From assembly GCA_947476485.1 (NCBI GenBank), contig CANJQU010000039.1, forward strand, positions 1-34,035: 34,035 nt of DNA, read 5' to 3'. The DNA is from Chitinophagaceae bacterium (GTDB taxonomy: Bacteria > Bacteroidota > Bacteroidia > Chitinophagales > Chitinophagaceae). The notes under the pieces were generated by a model. That model worked only from the letters and a program-made list of their open reading frames with translations, was not told where the DNA came from and ran no database searches. The position numbers and the translations under genes are program-made. The stretch's first letter is position 1. Each line of letters starts with the position of its first letter. Of this stretch, positions 15,898 to 23,605 are shown in pieces.

Positions 15898-17028
15898 CTA
15901 CTCTTTCGTTATTCTGATCGTTTGTTTGTGCATTGCATCGGTATACCTCAGCAGGTATATTCCTGCCTGGAGGCCGGACAAACTCACTGTATGCATATTG
16001 ATACCTGCGCTCGTATTGATCGTCCTGATCAGTTTGCCTGTTATGTCCATCAGTTGCAACTGACCTGCGTCATTATGTGAGCCATTGACCTTAATTGTAA
16101 GTTCATCTTTTACCGGGTTGGGGTAGGTAACGATACTTACTGTTGCACTTGCGTTGTTTATGGATGTTGTGGAAGTAGCGGTGGTTGTAAACGTTGTAGA
16201 TACCCACGCCGAAAGGCTGGTAGCGCCACAGCTATCACGAACAAATGCATAATAAACAGTAGATGGCGTTAACCCGGTTGGGCTGTAGGTGAGCGCTGTA
16301 GTTTGTGTTCCCGAACCTGTCGGAGTAACAGATGATGTGCTCACTACATATTCAGAACCTACCGAACCGGCGGGTTCAACCCAATCCAACACGGCGCTTG
16401 TTGATGTAACGCTGCTAGCCGCCAGACTGGTAGGTACGCCGCAGGTAGTGGCGGTGCCGGAGATGTTAGCCGTATAGTCATGCACCTCACCCGTAGCTGA
16501 TGACGGAAACGAAGGACATGGGCTTATTGACGGATAGGTAGACTCGCCGGAAGACGACGCCCTCATGCGATGGGGGCCGGCAGCCGCTGTTGCCGGGATG
16601 GTAATTATGAAATCGGTTGCAGCGCCGGCAGTACCAAATGCTCCGCCTCCTACACTTTCTGTAGATGGATCGAAAGTGTTATCGTCATTGAAATCAATAA
16701 ATATCTGCAGGTTTGCGGGAAATCCGGCCGCTGCTGTATTTGCAACCACCGTATAGGTACCTCCGGCAGCCATGGTTACAGAGTCAAATGTCATGTCCCT
16801 GTATGCAGAAACCGGCGGAGTGCCGCTTCCTCCCGAACATCCGGTTCCCATATCAGATATGGATGTACTTGCGTCGCCAACAAGTGAAAAGTCATTGATC
16901 TGGCTGCTTAATACGCAACCCTGGAAATAAGTGGGATTGCAGTATTGCGCACTTACTTTACCAGTGAACATTGAGAAAATTGCCGCGCATGTGAGCGTGC
17001 ATAACCTGAGTAGTAATTTTGGTTTCAT
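15898..17028 (-). CDS. Secreted GEVED/fibronectin-III protein with T9SS sorting domain
   Basis: 376 residues. Signal peptide 1-27 (ending GKVSA). Residues about 107-190 form a GEVED domain (IFIDFNDDNTFD ... GEVHDYTANI), a calcium-binding-like beta domain found in Bacteroidota surface proteins. Residues about 196-282 are a fibronectin type III module. Residues 300-376 are a type A T9SS sorting domain (TYPNPVKDELTI ... LQAGIYLLRY ... IRITKE). Export by Sec then T9SS, with removal of the tail at the surface, is expected. Probable role is adhesion or binding; no catalytic domain is seen. Confidence 0.92.
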   Translation of the reverse strand: MKPKLLLRLCTLTCAAIFSMFTGKVSAQYCNPTYFQGCVLSSQINDFSLVGDASTSISDMGTGCSGGSGTPPVSAYRDMTFDSVTMAAGGTYTVVANTAAAGFPANLQIFIDFNDDNTFDPSTESVGGGAFGTAGAATDFIITIPATAAAGPHRMRASSSGESTYPSISPCPSFPSSATGEVHDYTANISGTATTCGVPTSLAASSVTSTSAVLDWVEPAGSVGSEYVVSTSSVTPTGSGTQTTALTYSPTGLTPSTVYYAFVRDSCGATSLSAWVSTTFTTTATSTTSINNASATVSIVTYPNPVKDELTIKVNGSHNDAGQLQLMDITGKLIRTINTSAGINMHTVSLSGLQAGIYLLRYTDAMHKQTIRITKE

Positions 17029-17148
17029 AAGAGAAATCTTTTAGAATAATTATAGAGTTTGAACAAGGTATAAAAACAATATGATATTACATAATGTTCA
17101 GCTTACAGTTTCATTGGAGACCCGGATCATGGCCTGGTGTATAGGTTG

Positions 17149-17655
17149 TCATTTTCGTTTGTAATAGATGCGCCAATTATTTTTCCACGTTTTGCCGTCG
17201 TCGGTTGTTGCCTCCCAGTCCCAAATAAAACTATCTGCCGCAATATTGTAAAATACCATCCGGCTTTGTTTCTTCGATCCGTCAGGCTGGGATGCCGGTT
17301 CGGTCTGCAAAATCATTTTACCATCTTTAAACCCGCCGGTAAGTACAATATAAGCACCCTGGTTATCCACCCATGTTTGCTGCCATAACTTCGTTTGTGT
17401 ATTATATACTGACCAGCTTTCGCCGGTAAATGCATTCGAAGGATCGTTAAAATGCTCGTGTACGAGGCAGCCGCCCATCTCCTTTGTTATCCTGTTTGTG
17501 GCATGCACGGTATCATTGTAGGTGAGCTCCCATTCACCAAGCCAGAAATCGAACTGGCTGCATTCGGCTGCGGAACAAGGCTTTGCAAGAGACTGGCCTA
17601 ATAAATTGTCAGACATAACTAATGATATAAGAAAAGTGAAAATGAGCTGCTTCAT
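17149..17655 (-). CDS. Exported protein, DUF1579-like lipocalin fold
   Basis: 168 residues. Signal peptide 1-20 (MKQLIFTFLISLVMSDNLLG). The mature part opens with FDFWLGEWELTYND (from residue 35), the characteristic start of DUF1579-like beta-barrel proteins, and continues NRITKEMGGCLVHEHF and FKDGKMIL. Three cysteines are in the mature protein. Ligand and role unknown. A near-consensus TACCTTTC lies 6 bases before the ATG. The neighbouring genes on the same strand are unrelated exported proteins. Confidence 0.75.
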   Translation of the reverse strand: MKQLIFTFLISLVMSDNLLGQSLAKPCSAAECSQFDFWLGEWELTYNDTVHATNRITKEMGGCLVHEHFNDPSNAFTGESWSVYNTQTKLWQQTWVDNQGAYIVLTGGFKDGKMILQTEPASQPDGSKKQSRMVFYNIAADSFIWDWEATTDDGKTWKNNWRIYYKRK

Positions 17656-17715
17656 CCACCCGAAAGGTATTGCATACTCCGCTGCGCTTTATCACCCCAA
17701 ATGGTGGATAAAATG

Positions 17716-18837
17716 CTATTCCACTATTTTTAGGTTTATCCCGCTTCCTTCAGTTTCGCAGTCTCCCATGGTCACGTCAATGGTGTAGGCTCCCGGTTGG
17801 TATTCATTCAGGTCTACGGCCGTCACCCTGCCGCCCATGGCTGCATAGTTGCTAACTCTTCCATCTTCATCTGAGATACTGAAATTGGTAACAGAGCCGC
17901 ATCCCTTGATGAAAAAATACCTGTCTTTCGACTTGCTCACTTTCACGTTTTGCAGCGTAGTAACATTGTTCCGGTCTATATGTGCAGCCCAGGCTGAGCA
18001 AATGATCTTATAGGTGAATTGTGAGCCGGTGGTTGTTATCGCGATGGTGTCATAAAAATTATACGTTGATGGCTTGGGCTTGTACTGTATCGTGATGTCA
18101 TAAGGTTTTCCCTTTCTGAGTGTCAGCGGCAGACTTACCGGTTGGTTTTTCTTGTTCAGTATGTCTATGTCGCCATTCGAAATAAAGTTAGTGATGGTTA
18201 CCTCGGTATCGGCGATGAGCTTTGTGTTGAAATTTACCAATGGCCGGGACAGGAAGTTTACGTTAAGTTCCGGCTCGGCATTGGCAATATGCAACGGGTG
18301 ATCCGGGTAGTATTGTGTCACTTTGTTTGTGCCTGTGCCGGGAGGATAAAACTCTTTCCTGAAAACGTGGTTGTCCATGTAGGTCAAGTAGATACTTGAA
18401 TCTGCTTCATAATTGGTGTATGTATACTTAACCAGCCCGCCTTCTGCCCCATACTCCTTTCTTCCGAGTACAATACCGTTATAATATTCAGTGGTCAGCA
18501 TCAGCTTTCCCGTAGCTGTATCATATTGGTTCCATATTCCGTCATTCACTGATAAGGAATCACCGTCATAATTGTAGGTGGTGATATCTGCCCTGCTGGC
18601 TTTGTATTTTACGGCCAGCCTGCCGGTATAACTTCCTTCCTCTTGTTCCAGGCGGGCGCTGTCATATTGCAACAGCGACATGATCTTGTAGTCACCTTCT
18701 TCTGTCACGCCATAGGTTGCTTTGTCATACATCCAGTGGCCATAGGGCTGCCCTTTTCCATTTACATTGTTTTGTGCAGTGCAAAGGGAGGACAGGAAGA
18801 TAAGACAGGTAAGGGTGAGGCAACAAATGCTTTTCAT
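17716..18837 (-). CDS. Exported protein with MORN/YwqK-like N-terminal repeats, unknown function
   Basis: 373 residues. Signal peptide 1-21 (MKSICCLTLTCLIFLSSLCTA). Residues about 25-150 contain loose tandem pieces of the MORN/YwqK kind: GQPYGHWMYD, NDGIWNQYDTATGKLMLTTEYYNG and GRKEYGAEGGLVKYTYTN. Residues about 190-285 are beta-rich (NFISNGDIDILNKKNQPVSLPL) and resemble an Ig-like envelope domain; the rest ends with YQPGAYTIDVTMGD. It is not a T9SS sorting domain as far as I can see. No function is assigned. It lies 23 bases downstream of murA on the same strand. Confidence 0.75.
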   Translation of the reverse strand: MKSICCLTLTCLIFLSSLCTAQNNVNGKGQPYGHWMYDKATYGVTEEGDYKIMSLLQYDSARLEQEEGSYTGRLAVKYKASRADITTYNYDGDSLSVNDGIWNQYDTATGKLMLTTEYYNGIVLGRKEYGAEGGLVKYTYTNYEADSSIYLTYMDNHVFRKEFYPPGTGTNKVTQYYPDHPLHIANAEPELNVNFLSRPLVNFNTKLIADTEVTITNFISNGDIDILNKKNQPVSLPLTLRKGKPYDITIQYKPKPSTYNFYDTIAITTTGSQFTYKIICSAWAAHIDRNNVTTLQNVKVSKSKDRYFFIKGCGSVTNFSISDEDGRVSNYAAMGGRVTAVDLNEYQPGAYTIDVTMGDCETEGSGINLKIVE

Positions 18838-18860
18838 GGCGGATGTAAAAATACAATGTA

Positions 18861-20174
18861 CTATGTGAGTGCTACCCGCTGAATATCTGCGCCCAGTGCA
18901 TTCAGCCGCTCGTCTATACGCTCATATCCCCTGTCTATCTGGTGAATGTTCTGAATAATGCTTTTGCCGGACGCAGACAAGGCCGCTATCAACAGGGCAA
19001 CTCCCGCACGAATATCAGGTGAAACCATGTTTATGCCGCGTAAGGGCATTTGCTTATCAAGGCCTATTACTACAGCCCTGTGCGGATCGCACAGCACTAT
19101 CTGCGCGCCCATTTCTATGAGCTTGTCCACAAAGAACAGCCTGCTCTCAAACATTTTCTGGTGCACCAGCACAGTGCCCTTTGCCTGGGTGGCCAGTACC
19201 AGCACTATGCTCAGCAGATCGGGCGTAAGGCCCGGCCATGGATGATCGTATACCGTAAGTATTGAACCATCTATGAACTTCTGTATCCGGTAATGTTCCT
19301 GTGCCGGTATGTATATGTCGTCACCGGTTATTGACAATTCAATACCCAGGTTCTGAAAAGTTTCAGGAATGATGCCCAGGTGCTCGGCATCTACATTCTT
19401 AATGGTGAGTTCACTCTGCGTCATGGCTGCGAGACCAATGAAAGAGCCTACCTCGATCATATCGGCAAGAAGCCTGTGCTCGCATCCGCGCAACTTGCTC
19501 ACGCCCTCTATAGTCAGCAGATTAGTGCTGATACCTGTTATGTTCGCCCCCATACTGATGAGCATGCGGCAGAGCTGCTGTATGTATGGCTCGCAAGCGG
19601 CATTGTATATGGTGGTGACGCCCTCTGCCAGTGTAGCAGCCATGATTAGATTAGCTGTACCGGTGATAGATGGCTCATGCATCAGTATCTTCGCCCCTTT
19701 CAGCTTCGCGGTATCAAGGGTGAACATCTGGTTGTCTATGTCATAAACAAAGTCCACCCCCATTTTTTCAAAACCGCGTATATGCGTGTCCAGCCGGCGC
19801 CTGCCTATCTTGTCTCCCCCCGGTTGTGGTATGTATGCCTTTCGGAAACGCGCCAGCAATGGGCCTGCAAGCATTACGGTGCCGCGCAGCTTGCCCGATT
19901 TCTTCTTGAAAGCATGTGTTGTAAAGTAATCAGGGTCGATATTATCTGCCTGCAGAACGATCGTATTTGCCGAAGGCCGGCCCACTTTTACGCCCATGTC
20001 TTCCAGCAGCTCAATGAGTGTATTGACGTCTACTATATCCGGCACATTGGTGAGAGTCACGCGTTCATCGGTAAGCAATGCCGCGCACAGCACCTGCAGC
20101 GCCTCGTTCTTGGCACCCTGTGGTGTAATAGAACCCCGTAATGGCTTTCCGCCGCGTATCTCGAATGCGTTCAT
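18861..20174 (-). CDS. murA: UDP-N-acetylglucosamine 1-carboxyvinyltransferase
   Basis: 437 residues, full length. MurA transfers enolpyruvate from PEP to UDP-GlcNAc, the first committed step of peptidoglycan synthesis, in the cytoplasm. K22 and N23 (GAKNEAL) match the substrate-binding pair of the family. The catalytic loop reads PQPGGDKIGRRRLDTH, with D121 in the place of the usual cysteine (PGGCAIG). Cys-to-Asp enzymes are known to work but do not form the fosfomycin adduct, so intrinsic fosfomycin resistance at the target is predicted. A CCCCTTTAGGGG-type palindromic repeat directly abuts the ATG, occupying the usual ribosome-binding region. Confidence 0.95.
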   Translation of the reverse strand: MNAFEIRGGKPLRGSITPQGAKNEALQVLCAALLTDERVTLTNVPDIVDVNTLIELLEDMGVKVGRPSANTIVLQADNIDPDYFTTHAFKKKSGKLRGTVMLAGPLLARFRKAYIPQPGGDKIGRRRLDTHIRGFEKMGVDFVYDIDNQMFTLDTAKLKGAKILMHEPSITGTANLIMAATLAEGVTTIYNAACEPYIQQLCRMLISMGANITGISTNLLTIEGVSKLRGCEHRLLADMIEVGSFIGLAAMTQSELTIKNVDAEHLGIIPETFQNLGIELSITGDDIYIPAQEHYRIQKFIDGSILTVYDHPWPGLTPDLLSIVLVLATQAKGTVLVHQKMFESRLFFVDKLIEMGAQIVLCDPHRAVVIGLDKQMPLRGINMVSPDIRAGVALLIAALSASGKSIIQNIHQIDRGYERIDERLNALGADIQRVALT

Positions 20175-20241
20175 ACCCCAAACCCCTAAAGGGCTTTACT
20201 TGTGAATAAATAAACCCCAAACCCCTAAAGGGGCTTCACTT
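20175..20241. repeat. Two direct copies of an ACCCCAAACCCCTAAAGGGG element
   Basis: Copy 1 (20175-20201) and copy 2 (20214-20241) are nearly identical over 27-28 bases (ACCCCAAACCCCTAAA, then GGG or GGGG, then CTTTACTT or CTTCACTT), spaced 39 bases apart. CCCCTAAAGGGG is itself palindromic. Copy 1 touches the murA start codon. Confidence 0.8.
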
Positions 20242-20337
20242 ACGAATGTATTTTCAACATAAGAACACTATTTGCGCAATGATTCAGTTCCATCATTATT
20301 CCCTGTGCAAAGTCTTACCAATGCCCAATTCCTGGTT

Positions 20338-20357
20338 CCCCTTTAGGGGTCAGGGGT
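20338..20357. repeat. Inverted third copy of the CCCCTAAAGGGG element
   Basis: CCCCTTTAGGGGTCAGGGGT reads on the other strand as ACCCCTGACCCCTAAAGGGG, matching the elements at 20175-20241 in opposite orientation. It lies 11 bases past the DUF4290 stop and could act as its terminator hairpin. Confidence 0.7.
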
Positions 20358-20368
20358 GAGCAGTGGTT

Positions 20369-21103
20369 TTACTTATTCTTATTCTTATTGAACTTCCGGT
20401 TCTTGTTGTTAAAGTTGTTGCCGTACCCGCTACCGCCACCGCCGCTGTTGTTGTCGCGGAAGTTGCGCTGACCGCCCTGGCCCCCCTGTCCGCCGTTTCC
20501 TTTGAAATTGCGGTTGTTGTTATTATTGTTGTTGTTATTGCGCTGCTTGAAATTGCGGTTATTCTCATAAGGCACACGATAGCCGCCGGTCTCATATTTC
20601 AGCTTGCCGCCTGTTATCTCAGCAAGCTCATTTTTGATCATGTCGTCATGCACCGGCTCTTTGTGCCAGTTGGCATAGGCCAGCTTCATGTAGTAGCCTA
20701 TAGCCTGGGTGAGGCCATGCTTGGTCTCTTCGTTGGTCTCGTTCTCTGCCCGGCTCAGCAGCGCCTGTATATTCTTACCCAGGTGCCTGTGCCGGAAACT
20801 CTCCTGCGGGTAAGGGATCACCTCTGGTTTTTTAAATACAGCCTCGGGTAGCGGGCATGGGTATGGCGAGTCCACGTCGAGATTAAAGTCGGTCATCTGG
20901 TAGAGATGGTCCCAGAGCTTGTGCTTATAATCCTCGATCGTTTTAAGATGGGGGTTTAAGGTTCCCATCAGCTCAATAATTACCTCGGCCTGGCGAAGGC
21001 GCTTTTCGCGGTCGTCAACAGTTACCAGGTACTCTATCATCTTTTGCACGTTACGCCCATATTCAGGCATGAGCAGTTTGCTCCGTGTAGTGTTATATTC
21101 CAT
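20369..21103 (-). CDS. DUF4290 protein with asparagine/glycine-rich tail
   Basis: 244 residues from the ATG at 21103; the preceding TTG at 21106 is not preferred. Residues 1-170 form the helical DUF4290 domain, known almost only from Bacteroidota (MEYNTTRSKLLMPEYGRNVQ, HRHLGKNIQALLSRAEN, GLTQAIGYYMKLAYANWHK). Its function is unknown. From about residue 185 the protein becomes low complexity: NNRNFKQR, nine asparagines, then GQGGQGGQRNFRD and a final NKNRKFNKNKNK. This Asn/Gly/Arg/Lys tail resembles RNA-binding disordered tails. The gene lies upstream of murA on the same strand, 194 bases apart. Confidence 0.85.
   Translation of the reverse strand: MEYNTTRSKLLMPEYGRNVQKMIEYLVTVDDREKRLRQAEVIIELMGTLNPHLKTIEDYKHKLWDHLYQMTDFNLDVDSPYPCPLPEAVFKKPEVIPYPQESFRHRHLGKNIQALLSRAENETNEETKHGLTQAIGYYMKLAYANWHKEPVHDDMIKNELAEITGGKLKYETGGYRVPYENNRNFKQRNNNNNNNNNRNFKGNGGQGGQGGQRNFRDNNSGGGGSGYGNNFNNKNRKFNKNKNK
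20513..20539. repeat. Trinucleotide (GTT/ATT) tract encoding nine asparagines
   Basis: Nine consecutive AAC/AAT codons on the minus strand inside the DUF4290 gene. Interrupted trinucleotide runs can change length by slippage without breaking the frame, only changing the number of Asn residues. Confidence 0.7.
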
Positions 21104-21201
21104 CAAAATGTAAAAAGTTCAAAAATGCTAAGGAAATGATCAACTTGAAATCGTTGCTTAAAAAGCGTGCCTCAGAAGGACACAGGGTAATTAAGCTATC
21201 G

Positions 21202-21209
21202 CAAATATA
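21202..21209 (-). promoter_or_regulatory. Candidate -7 box of the DUF4290 gene
   Basis: TATATTTG on the minus strand, about 100 bases upstream of the DUF4290 ATG, matches TAnnTTTG. No -33 TTTG is seen at the expected distance. Confidence 0.35.
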
Positions 21210-21317
21210 AGGGAAAAGCCGGATAAACAGTCTGGCAAGTCCCATTTTTTCTCACCTGTTTAATTTGTAAACGTTTTGCACATGCATGCTCGCCCATGTA
21301 TTCCTGCTCTCATTACC

Positions 21318-21351
21318 TTATTTTTTCTTTGCTTCGCCAAAGAAAAAATAA
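21318..21351. repeat. 14-bp perfect hairpin (TTATTTTTTCTTTG / complement)
   Basis: The arms 21318-21331 and 21338-21351 are exact reverse complements across a CTTCGC loop. It lies in the gene-free island, far from any stop codon on either strand, so a terminator role is less likely than a dispersed repeat. Confidence 0.65.
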
Positions 21352-21423
21352 CAAAAAGAAAGGCGACTTTTTTGAATCGCTCCGCGCGAAAAAGAGGCTC
21401 TACTCTGTGGTTGCGGGGGAACC

Positions 21424-21439
21424 TGCCTACCGGCAGGCA
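21424..21439. repeat. Palindrome TGCCTACC|GGCAGGCA
   Basis: Sixteen bases with one mismatched pair. GCCTGCCGGCAGGC-type palindromes are, from memory, frequent between genes in this group of bacteria. It creates the false peptide LPTGRQV in an overlapping open frame. Confidence 0.5.
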
Positions 21440-21888
21440 AGTTCTATTTGGCCCCGCAGCGCGTGCGGCCCGATTGGGCAGCAGAACAAAAATTAAGGGC
21501 GTGGTTAGTATTGCTCACTTCCGACGAAAAAAATGCAATTGCACACCTTATTATTGATAATCAAGCAACTAACGAAAAATCATTGCTCATTTCTTGCTCA
21601 CTTGTTGCTCAGGCGCGTAGCGCGTTTTCTTGCGTAAATGCTCAATTCTTACCAACTATAAATTTAAATAATACTTAATGTGTATAATTTAACCGCAAAG
21701 TTCGCAAAGAAAAATTCGCAAAGGGCGCAGAGCTGTGGCAGCGAGAATAATGGTCTTTTACGGCACAAAGGTCTATATAAAAGCAATACGCTCCAAGACG
21801 AAATATCTATTTTGAATTCGTTAAAAACTATAGTGTGGGATTGGCGTGGTTAGGAACTGGGTTCATCAGTTTGCGTAGAATAGCTACC

Positions 21889-21917
21889 TTAATCTACGCA
21901 AAACATGCGTAGATTAA
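21889..21917. repeat. 12-bp perfect hairpin TTAATCTACGCA / TGCGTAGATTAA
   Basis: The arms are separated by AAACA. It contains two of the four TGCGTAGA/TCTACGCA words of this island (others at 21872-21879 and 22036-22043). Confidence 0.6.
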
Positions 21918-22084
21918 CTTTTGCAAACAAAAGTGTTTGTATAAATTTTGTTGATGTAAAAATGTTTGGGTGATTGCGCCTGGTGCGGTAGGTAGGGTGC
22001 TTGTTTAACGCCCGGGCAGTAAGCCGTTCAGGCTATCTACGCACGCAGCGTTTTAATGTCGAAGTGGAATAAAATACCAGCGGG

Positions 22085-22765
22085 TTAATTATTATTGATA
22101 AAACTTAGCGTAAGATCTGATGCGCCGGTATATAGCTGTGAGCCGGTGAGCAGAATTGTATATATTTTGCCGGCCAGTATCTCTGTAGAGTCGGTTGTGG
22201 TCGTAGCATCGGCATTGGCAGGGTCAAACATACCCAATGCATACTTGCCCGCTCTCAGTTGCTGGAATGCGGAAACGTTATTAAGGTTCACACCCTGCAG
22301 GATAATACTGTCATTGGCCGTAACGGTTTCGTTGATATTATCAGGCGAGAGGTTTACGAAGCGGACCTTTGCGTTGCCCTTGGACGGAGGCGTGAGGTCA
22401 TCGGTTGCAAAGACATACAACGGGCTTGCCACACTGCCGCCGATAAACACTGAATAATGATTTGGCGCTGCCAGGTTCACTGTGCGGTTGGTAAACGGCG
22501 TACCGGCATAATCAAGATAAAAAGTGAGGTTTACACCGTTGCCGGCAGTAACATATTTGTAAGCTGAACCTGTGAGGAAGCCGATGCTGGAAGCGCCGTC
22601 CACATTGGTATTATTGGCCTTAACGCTCACTGACGATGCCGCAAGGCAACCATTTACGAACATCACATTTGCGCTGTTCAGCGGGGCAGAACTCTTAGTG
22701 CACCCTGTAGCCAGTGTGATGAGAAGAACAGCAGCCAATAAAACATTTGCTTTGATCGCGCGCAT
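22085..22765 (-). CDS. DUF4397-domain lipoprotein (copy 2 of tandem pair)
   Basis: 226 residues. A lipoprotein signal ends in LATGC with C22 as the lipidated residue, followed by TKSS. DUF4397 domain(s): VMFVNGCLAASSVSVKANNT, then GNAKVRFVNLSPDNINETV and YTILLTGSQ. DUF4397 is a beta-sandwich domain of surface or periplasmic proteins with unknown ligand. It follows its paralogue by 12 bases. Shared segments with that paralogue include GNAKVRFVNLS-DN-NE, HYSVF-G and AGKIYTI-LTG, so the pair arose by duplication. A C-terminal SFINNN parallels VLNNN of the neighbour. Confidence 0.88.
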   Translation of the reverse strand: MRAIKANVLLAAVLLITLATGCTKSSAPLNSANVMFVNGCLAASSVSVKANNTNVDGASSIGFLTGSAYKYVTAGNGVNLTFYLDYAGTPFTNRTVNLAAPNHYSVFIGGSVASPLYVFATDDLTPPSKGNAKVRFVNLSPDNINETVTANDSIILQGVNLNNVSAFQQLRAGKYALGMFDPANADATTTTDSTEILAGKIYTILLTGSQLYTGASDLTLSFINNN

Positions 22766-22777
22766 GGATAGTGCCAG

Positions 22778-23464
22778 TTAGTTGTTGTTGAGTACAGTCA
22801 GCTTAAGTGCAGAAGCGGTGCCGGTTGGGGCGCCCGACGTGCCGGTCAGTATGATCGTATAGATCTTACCGGCAGAAAACGGCTGGCTGCTGATCTGCTG
22901 CAAATAGGTCATATTAGCGGGGTCCTGCACTAATACCTGCGTTCCGGTGGTAGCCGCGATCTCGTGGAAGGGCGTGCTGCCGTTATAACCGATATTTGCA
23001 TCAAGTGCGGCGGTGCCAACACCCACAAAGAAACTTTCATTAAAATTATCGCTGCTCAGGTTCACAAATCTAACCTTGGCGTTTCCGCTGGCCGGAGATG
23101 CGAGGTCATCGGTAGTTACCACGAAAGTGGGAGCGGTAATAATGCCTGATGCAAACACAGAATAGTGACCATTGGCAGTGAATGTGGGGCTGCCACTAGT
23201 GAGTGGCGTTCCGTCGGCGAGGTAAAAATTAATGTTGTTGGCGCTGCCGCTCGTAAGGTTCACGTATCCTGAAGTATTACAAAAGGAGATATTTCCCGGA
23301 CCGGAATTTGCGCCGTTTACTTTGGTATAGATACCGGTAGACGTACCTGTGCATGCATTTACCAGCATCACACCGGCAACGTTAGACGGGCCTTTTTTCT
23401 TCGAGCATGCCCCAAAACCTAAGGCGAGCGTAACTGCGGAAACTATAAGGATAAAATACTTCAT
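22778..23464 (-). CDS. DUF4397-domain lipoprotein (copy 1 of tandem pair)
   Basis: 228 residues. The lipoprotein signal ends GFGAC with C20, followed by SKKKG. Same domain plan as the downstream copy: VMLVNACTGTSTGIYTKVNG, GNAKVRFVNLSSDNFNESF and AGKIYTIILTG. The two differ at most other positions, so the duplication is old or under diversifying change. Likely outer-membrane or periplasmic lipoprotein; ligand unknown. A TATTTTTG box lies 25 bases upstream of the ATG and would drive both genes. Confidence 0.88.
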   Translation of the reverse strand: MKYFILIVSAVTLALGFGACSKKKGPSNVAGVMLVNACTGTSTGIYTKVNGANSGPGNISFCNTSGYVNLTSGSANNINFYLADGTPLTSGSPTFTANGHYSVFASGIITAPTFVVTTDDLASPASGNAKVRFVNLSSDNFNESFFVGVGTAALDANIGYNGSTPFHEIAATTGTQVLVQDPANMTYLQQISSQPFSAGKIYTIILTGTSGAPTGTASALKLTVLNNN

Positions 23465-23488
23465 GGATATAAAATTGTTTTAACAGCT

Positions 23489-23496
23489 CAAAAATA
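23489..23496 (-). promoter_or_regulatory. Candidate -7 box of the DUF4397 pair
   Basis: TATTTTTG on the minus strand matches TAnnTTTG, 24 bases before the ATG at 23464. The -33 element is not apparent. Confidence 0.35.
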
Positions 23497-23605
23497 CGGA
23501 AAATGCGTTAGTAATACCTGATAACAACAACAACCATGCCCGCGCGGCATTTGCGAGGTAAAATTCAGGTGAAAAAGAAAAAATCATGATCTTTATACTT
23601 AAAAA

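Larger units (their letters stand above)
21107..22084. other. Gene-free island with multiple inverted repeats
   Basis: No open frame in these 978 bases looks like a protein. The reading frames at 21276-21557, 21296-21496 and 21448-21678 run through hairpin and palindrome sequence and lack family or composition support. Seen inside are a 14-bp T/A-rich hairpin (21318-21351), a GC palindrome TGCCTACC|GGCAGGCA (21424-21439), a stretch of related GCAAAG words near 21694-21733 (CGCAAAGTTCGCAAAG), a 12-bp hairpin (21889-21917) and four copies of TGCGTAGA/TCTACGCA. It resembles an accumulation site for Bacteroidota intergenic repeats. Confidence 0.6.

Noticed and set aside
20350-20595. 81-codon minus-strand frame rich in Thr, Ala and Ser
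   Set aside because: Out-of-frame shadow of the Asn/Gly-rich DUF4290 tail.
21276-21557. Open frame of 93 codons in the murA/DUF4397 gap
   Set aside because: It translates repeat palindromes (LPTGRQV from GGCAGGCA sequence) and a T/A hairpin, has no family features, and overlaps other equally poor frames.
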